Shown: piece after piece, positions 61,792 to 64,000 of the stretch
How positions within the stretch are numbered: position 1 is the first letter of the stretch
Layout of the letters: every line of letters starts with the position of its first letter
Assembly (NCBI RefSeq): GCF_002884445.1
Contig: NZ_KZ614144.1
Coordinates: forward strand, 351,272 to 415,271
Direction of reading: 5' to 3'
DNA from: Paenibacillus castaneae
GTDB lineage: Bacteria > Bacillota > Bacilli > Paenibacillales > Paenibacillaceae
DNA: 64,000 bases
Notes under the pieces: model-generated
What the model saw: only the letters and a program-made list of their open reading frames with translations
The model's database searches: none
What the model was told of the DNA's origin: nothing
Translations under genes and position numbers: made by a program

Positions 61792-61971
61792 TTGACTTAC
61801 ATGGACTTGCTGGATCGTCGGAACAACATTTTAAAGCGGAATATAGGGAATATGGTTATGAAAGATAACAGACGGGGATTGAGTACGCAGGAAAGCCATT
61901 TCTATCAGAATATGATTAAAGAATGGCATCAGAATGAGAACGAGTTAAATTCCGCTAGAAAACAGTCATAA
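61792..61971 (+). CDS. Small protein of 59 aa, unknown function
   Basis: TTG 61792 has GGAGGGTGA with a spacing of 10. It reads MTYMDLLDRRNNILKRNIGN and ends in a charged, helical C-terminus (YQNMIKEWHQNENELNSARK). It is very hydrophilic, rich in Asn, Lys and Arg, with no membrane span. The good ribosome binding site, candidate promoter and strong terminator right after it support a real gene. No family recognised. Confidence 0.65.
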   Translation: MTYMDLLDRRNNILKRNIGNMVMKDNRRGLSTQESHFYQNMIKEWHQNENELNSARKQS

Positions 61972-61998
61972 TCTATGTTTCTACTTCATAAACGGATT

Positions 61999-62026
61999 AA
62001 AGAGACCCCGCGAGGTCTCTTTTTTG
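61999..62026. terminator. Terminator shared by the small gene and the convergent MFS gene
   Basis: AAAGAGACC pairs with GGTCTCTTT around CCGCGA; the T-run continues. It can act on both strands, since an A-run precedes it too. Confidence 0.85.
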
Positions 62027-62040
62027 TCTTCAAGATGGCA

Positions 62041-63240
62041 TTATGACTCTAGAGATGGGCGCTGCTTGTCCTCTAATCGCTGTCTTTGCAGTAATATAGC
62101 TGCTGAAATTAACAGTATGCCATTAATAACGAATACCCAACGGATGGGAATAATTCCGCCCAGCACACCTCCAATAACGGGTGCGAGCATGGTGGCAAAT
62201 TGTGTGGCTGATTGATTGAGGCTGAAAGCTCGTCCGCGGAAGTCAGACTCCGTGATCTTGACAATAGCGGCATTGACGGCTGGATAGACACCGGCGAAGA
62301 ACAGGCCGTACATAAACCGAAGAACACCGAACTGCCCGTAGCTGCTTACAAAAAACTGGAGAATGTTCCCGATTCCTCCTCCAAGAAGCCCAATGAACAA
62401 CACTTTGGAGAAGCCGATACGCTGACCGATCTTGCCCCATTGCGGGGCAGCTAATAATGTAGCGATGCCAACCGCCGAGAATACGATGCCTGATTTCAAG
62501 GATGCCTCGCTCTTAATCACGCCAAGCTGCAGCACATAGACGGTTAACAGCGGTTCAAGCAGCATGACGGAGAATGTGGCCAGGCCGGCGATGAGAAGCA
62601 GTGTTGCAAAGGTACGGTTTGCGAGCGCATGCTTCACATCCTCCTTAATCGAAGATCTTACGGATGAACGGTTGAATTTGGTCTCGTGAACGAATAGGGT
62701 AGCAATCAATGCAGCAACCAGCACAACGCAGCCAGAAAATACGAATGCCTCGCGATTGCCGATGAGATGACTGACAACCCCGCCGATGACAGGCCCGATA
62801 ATGCCACCGGTTGCGCTGGCCGTAGCCATTATGCCAAGTGCATAACCTGATTTGTCCTCCGGCGTGTTGGTGGCAACGAGCGCGATCGCCGCAGGCACAT
62901 AACCGGCTAATAGCCCCTGAAAAACACGCAGCACTAGAAATAGATAAGGATCATGAATAAAATAGGTTAAAAAATACATGACGGCTAAGCTGAAGCCAGA
63001 GCGAATAAGCATCGGCCTGCGGCCATACTTATCGGATAAGGAGCCCCAGAACGGCGCAATGAGCGCGCTCGCGAGAAACGTAATCCCAAATGAGATGCCG
63101 GACCATGTCTCCAGATGGTTGGTAATGCCAAGCTCTGTATTTAAGAACAGCGGAATAAAAGGGATAGAAATCGTATAAGCAGCGCTGCAAAAAAAGACGC
63201 CCGCCCATAAAACAAACAAGTTTCGTTTCCATGAAAACAT
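62041..63240 (-). CDS. MFS-family multidrug efflux transporter
   Basis: 399-aa permease with twelve spans. Motif A between spans 2 and 3 is GSLSDKYGRRPML, motif B-like is RVFQGLLAGYVPAAIALVAT, and motif C-like is GGIIGPVIGGV. This fits the drug:proton antiporter DHA1 group (MdtG-like). A TTG start at 63246 is possible, but ATG 63240 is more usual. The substrate is unknown. It is monocistronic. Confidence 0.9.
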   Translation of the reverse strand: MFSWKRNLFVLWAGVFFCSAAYTISIPFIPLFLNTELGITNHLETWSGISFGITFLASALIAPFWGSLSDKYGRRPMLIRSGFSLAVMYFLTYFIHDPYLFLVLRVFQGLLAGYVPAAIALVATNTPEDKSGYALGIMATASATGGIIGPVIGGVVSHLIGNREAFVFSGCVVLVAALIATLFVHETKFNRSSVRSSIKEDVKHALANRTFATLLLIAGLATFSVMLLEPLLTVYVLQLGVIKSEASLKSGIVFSAVGIATLLAAPQWGKIGQRIGFSKVLFIGLLGGGIGNILQFFVSSYGQFGVLRFMYGLFFAGVYPAVNAAIVKITESDFRGRAFSLNQSATQFATMLAPVIGGVLGGIIPIRWVFVINGILLISAAILLQRQRLEDKQRPSLES

Positions 63241-63379
63241 CGTCAAGTATCACATCCTAAGGCTGCTAATGATCTTATTATTGTATACCTATTTGAAAAT
63301 AAACACTATTGGACGGAATTATAGGTATAATTATAGATGAATAACTTTGGCATCAATAAATAAACGGAGGTTTCTTGTT

Positions 63380-63961
63380 ATGTTGGCGGTGGAAAAAACG
63401 GTGAGTCTCACAATTGATGCGGGTCCAGCCGGAGATTTTATACAAAAAGTCGATTATTTAAATGAAAAAGGAATGACGGCTGTGTGGTTCTGCTTAGGCG
63501 AAGCGCTGGAAAGCGAAGCTGAGAAAGCGGTATACGCGGTTAAGCATGGCCATCAGATTGGAAATCGGGGCTATAAGGATGCAGATTTCTCTGAGCTGAG
63601 CTTAGATGAGGCAAGAGAGCAGATTGAGCTTGCGGACAGGCTTGTGGAGCAGATTTATCGGAGCGCGGCCGTTTCCAGACCTTCTAAGCTGTTTCGTTAT
63701 CCTGAAATCGGGGATGAGATAAGCGATGAGCATCTTGCGGGCTTGCAGCTGGTTTTGGAAGAGCTGGGCTATGTGCAGGTTTCCAGCACGCTTGATACCT
63801 TTGATATAGGAATGAGCCTTGTTCCTGGTACTGTGAAGGATTTAGATTCATCCATCCAGGATGAGATCATCCAGATTCATGACTGGATTCCGACAGGCCC
63901 ATTTAAGGCATTAATTGATAAATTGATCGAAGCAGGGTTTATTTGCAAGCTGCCTGCGTGA
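63380..63961 (+). CDS. Polysaccharide deacetylase homologue with degenerate active site
   Basis: 193-aa protein with a CE4/NodB fold and no signal peptide. ATG 63380 has GGAGG 9 bases upstream; the frame is open back to 63347. It keeps the family's layout (AVWFCLGEALE, HGHQIGNRGYKDADFSELSL, DEAREQIELAD), but key residues are changed: the TFDDG Asp pair is TIDAG, and the two metal His of NHSYSH are gone (NRGYKD). FRYPEIGDEIS replaces FRPPYG. It is therefore unlikely to bind zinc or deacetylate glycans; it may serve as a structural or regulatory pseudoenzyme. Confidence 0.78.
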   Translation: MLAVEKTVSLTIDAGPAGDFIQKVDYLNEKGMTAVWFCLGEALESEAEKAVYAVKHGHQIGNRGYKDADFSELSLDEAREQIELADRLVEQIYRSAAVSRPSKLFRYPEIGDEISDEHLAGLQLVLEELGYVQVSSTLDTFDIGMSLVPGTVKDLDSSIQDEIIQIHDWIPTGPFKALIDKLIEAGFICKLPA

Positions 63962-64000
63962 GCGCATATAACGATTATTCCGGCAATAAATGAGAAGAAA

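Overview
The window looks like a chromosomal segment of a Gram-positive, endospore-forming carbohydrate specialist, most probably a Paenibacillus or close relative. This is inferred from gene content and style, not from a database search. It has several LplABC-type sugar ABC transporters with YesM/YesN-type two-component regulators, lipoprotein solute-binding proteins with clear lipoboxes, three very large secreted proteins ending in triple SLH (S-layer homology) domains, strong AGGAGG-like ribosome binding sites with frequent TTG/GTG starts, and moderate GC. No tRNA, rRNA, CRISPR array, phage or intact insertion sequence was seen.

Layout. 1-6.5 kb: a sugar ABC system in which two permeases (minus strand, one cut by the window edge) face a sensor kinase, an AraC-type response regulator and a solute-binding lipoprotein (plus strand). 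6.7-12.7 kb: a complete Dpp/Opp-type peptide ABC operon (binding protein, two permeases, two ATPases, one unknown gene). 13-13.5 kb: ribosomal protein L25/Ctc with a structured leader and a small upstream ORF. 13.7-20.7 kb: a LacI regulator, a candidate LacI operator, a MalFGE-like ABC transporter, a BadF-type sugar kinase and a GH4 6-phospho-glycosidase. This is a non-PTS route in which the sugar is probably phosphorylated after import. A perfect 44-bp palindrome follows.

20.8-36.4 kb: the most unusual locus. Eight minus-strand genes encode an LplB/LplC/binding-protein transporter, a large polysaccharide-deacetylase-like protein, a DegT aminotransferase, a cytoplasmic beta-propeller, an alpha/beta-hydrolase and a GntR regulator fused to a solute-binding-protein fold. 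Facing them is a 1485-aa surface protein (three carbohydrate-binding-like modules, propeller, SLH) whose propeller is homologous to the cytoplasmic one. An inverted repeat sits on the promoter of the surface gene. I read this as an uncharacterised glycan capture-import-processing locus.

37-47.7 kb: a CBM27-CBM35-GH26-SLH beta-mannanase with a promoter-overlapping cre site, a CPBP protease, a histidine kinase/response-regulator fusion broken by one stop codon and lacking both phospho-acceptor residues, and a SNF2 helicase with its partner gene. 47.9-49.5 kb: a PAP2-family membrane protein and a nearly 1-kb non-coding stretch with four copies of a short repeat. 49.5-61.6 kb: a 2615-aa SLH protein with a PHP metallo-phosphoesterase domain, followed by HupE-like, YraQ-like (His-rich), TIGR03943-like (His-rich) and cupredoxin-like membrane proteins, which suggests a metal-linked envelope system. 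61.8-64 kb: a 59-aa protein missed by length cut-offs, an MFS efflux protein and a polysaccharide deacetylase homologue that has lost its metal ligands.
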